This document shows, piece after piece, positions 5,475 to 5,808 of a DNA stretch of 5,808 nucleotides (position 1 is its first letter; each line of letters starts with the position of its first letter). The stretch spans positions 1 through 5,808 of the forward strand of contig CAKUYY010000081.1 of NCBI GenBank assembly GCA_934717555.1, in the 5' to 3' direction. The translations under genes were made by a program, and so were the position numbers. The stretch comes from an uncultured Clostridium sp. (GTDB taxonomy: Bacteria; Bacillota; Clostridia; Oscillospirales; Acutalibacteraceae). A model generated the notes under the pieces. It saw only the letters and a list, made by a program, of their open reading frames with translations. It did not search any database and was not told the DNA's origin.

Positions 5475-5808
5475 ATTCGTAAATATTGATACGGGGTCCG
5501 GAGATATACTTCGCATAGACAAAAAAGCGCTGCGGGGTCAGGCCCAGGGTATCAAAAGGATAACAGGTATAAAGAGTCAGGGTTTCTTCCTCCCCGCTCA
5601 AATCATAATCAGAGCCGTCCGGAGAAATTTTTGTACCGGTGATCTCATAAACATAAGTACCATAGTTGGTCTCAATGGTGATATCATTGCCTACTTGGGC
5701 GCTGCCTAGGTCATGAAACCAGGTATTGTTATGGGCGGAAATGAGGATAGGCTTTCCATACCCCGGGATGTGACTGCCATTATACACACAGGCCCCCTGT
5801 TTGAGCTG
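5473..5808 (-). CDS. Sortase, class D-like (C-terminal part; 5' end outside window)
   Basis: The visible 111 residues are the catalytic core of a sortase, a membrane-anchored cysteine transpeptidase that attaches proteins carrying an LPxTG-type signal to the cell wall. The frame runs off the window edge: residues QLKQGACVYNGSHIPGYGKP match the family strand preceding the catalytic His, so the GTG at 5787 is not a real start. The triad is complete: His in LISAHNN, Cys in TLYTCYPFD, and Arg in TPQRFFVYA. The TCYPF context after the Cys resembles class D enzymes, but classification from a fragment is tentative. The N-terminal membrane anchor lies outside the window. The gene ends in TAG only 10 bp before the ATG of the four-helix membrane protein, whose ribosome site overlaps this stop. 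No sortase substrate gene is seen in the window; it may lie upstream. Confidence 0.93.
   Translation of the reverse strand, partial: QLKQGACVYNGSHIPGYGKPILISAHNNTWFHDLGSAQVGNDITIETNYGTYVYEITGTKISPDGSDYDLSGEEETLTLYTCYPFDTLGLTPQRFFVYAKYISGPRINIYE

Noticed and set aside
5463..5522. Upstream extension of the membrane-protein frame to an ATG at 5522
   Set aside because: It would overlap the sortase coding sequence by 50 bases. The internal ATG at 5462 has a well-spaced AGGAG, and the basic N-terminus plus helix starts there.
5785..5787. GTG as the start of the sortase
   Set aside because: The frame stays open to the window edge, and the extra residues (QLKQGAC) match the conserved sortase strand, so the gene is cut by the window.

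Overview
The window looks like chromosomal DNA from a low-to-mid GC Gram-positive anaerobe, most likely a member of the Clostridia (Lachnospiraceae or a relative). The reasons are strong AGGAGG-type ribosome sites, two TTG starts, sigma-A promoters with extended -10 elements (TGnTACAAT), a Bce-type two-component system, a sortase and an HxlR regulator. The assignment rests on gene content alone; there is no rRNA or other marker. No phage, insertion sequence, CRISPR array or tRNA gene is visible.

Positions 1-1998: an HxlR-family repressor on the minus strand is divergent from a plus-strand pair. The pair is a short QueG-like double [4Fe-4S] reductase followed by a two-CBS-domain protein. The 180-bp divergent region holds back-to-back promoters whose -35 elements overlap. 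A long imperfect palindrome (584-621) covers the whole hxlR promoter and the -35 of the other. The simplest reading is that the HxlR protein controls both itself and the reductase-CBS operon. A strong hairpin terminator (2063-2106) closes that operon.

Positions 2107-3986: a BceR-like response regulator and a BceS-like intramembrane-sensing kinase overlap by 4 bp (ATGA). Such pairs normally sit beside a BceAB-type ABC transporter, but here none follows. The roughly 85 bases between the kinase gene and the terminator contain a short, start-less, stop-bounded reading frame whose translation resembles the N-terminus of a BceA ATPase. This suggests, without proving it, that the transporter genes were deleted. 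A hairpin at 3936-3986 probably serves as a terminator for both converging transcription units.

Positions 4049-5808 (minus strand): reading in transcription order, there is the C-terminal part of a sortase (class D-like, cut by the window edge), then an unrecognised four-helix membrane protein with a large extracytoplasmic domain. It is translationally coupled to the sortase. Last comes a YfcE/MJ0936-type metallophosphoesterase. The first two form a tight operon; the third lies 82 bp downstream with no obvious terminator between.

The points most worth a second look are the possible bceA remnant beside an orphan Bce-type sensor pair, the divergent operator with its Cys-free, lysine-tailed HxlR protein, the short QueG-like enzyme of unproven substrate, and the sortase-linked membrane protein.
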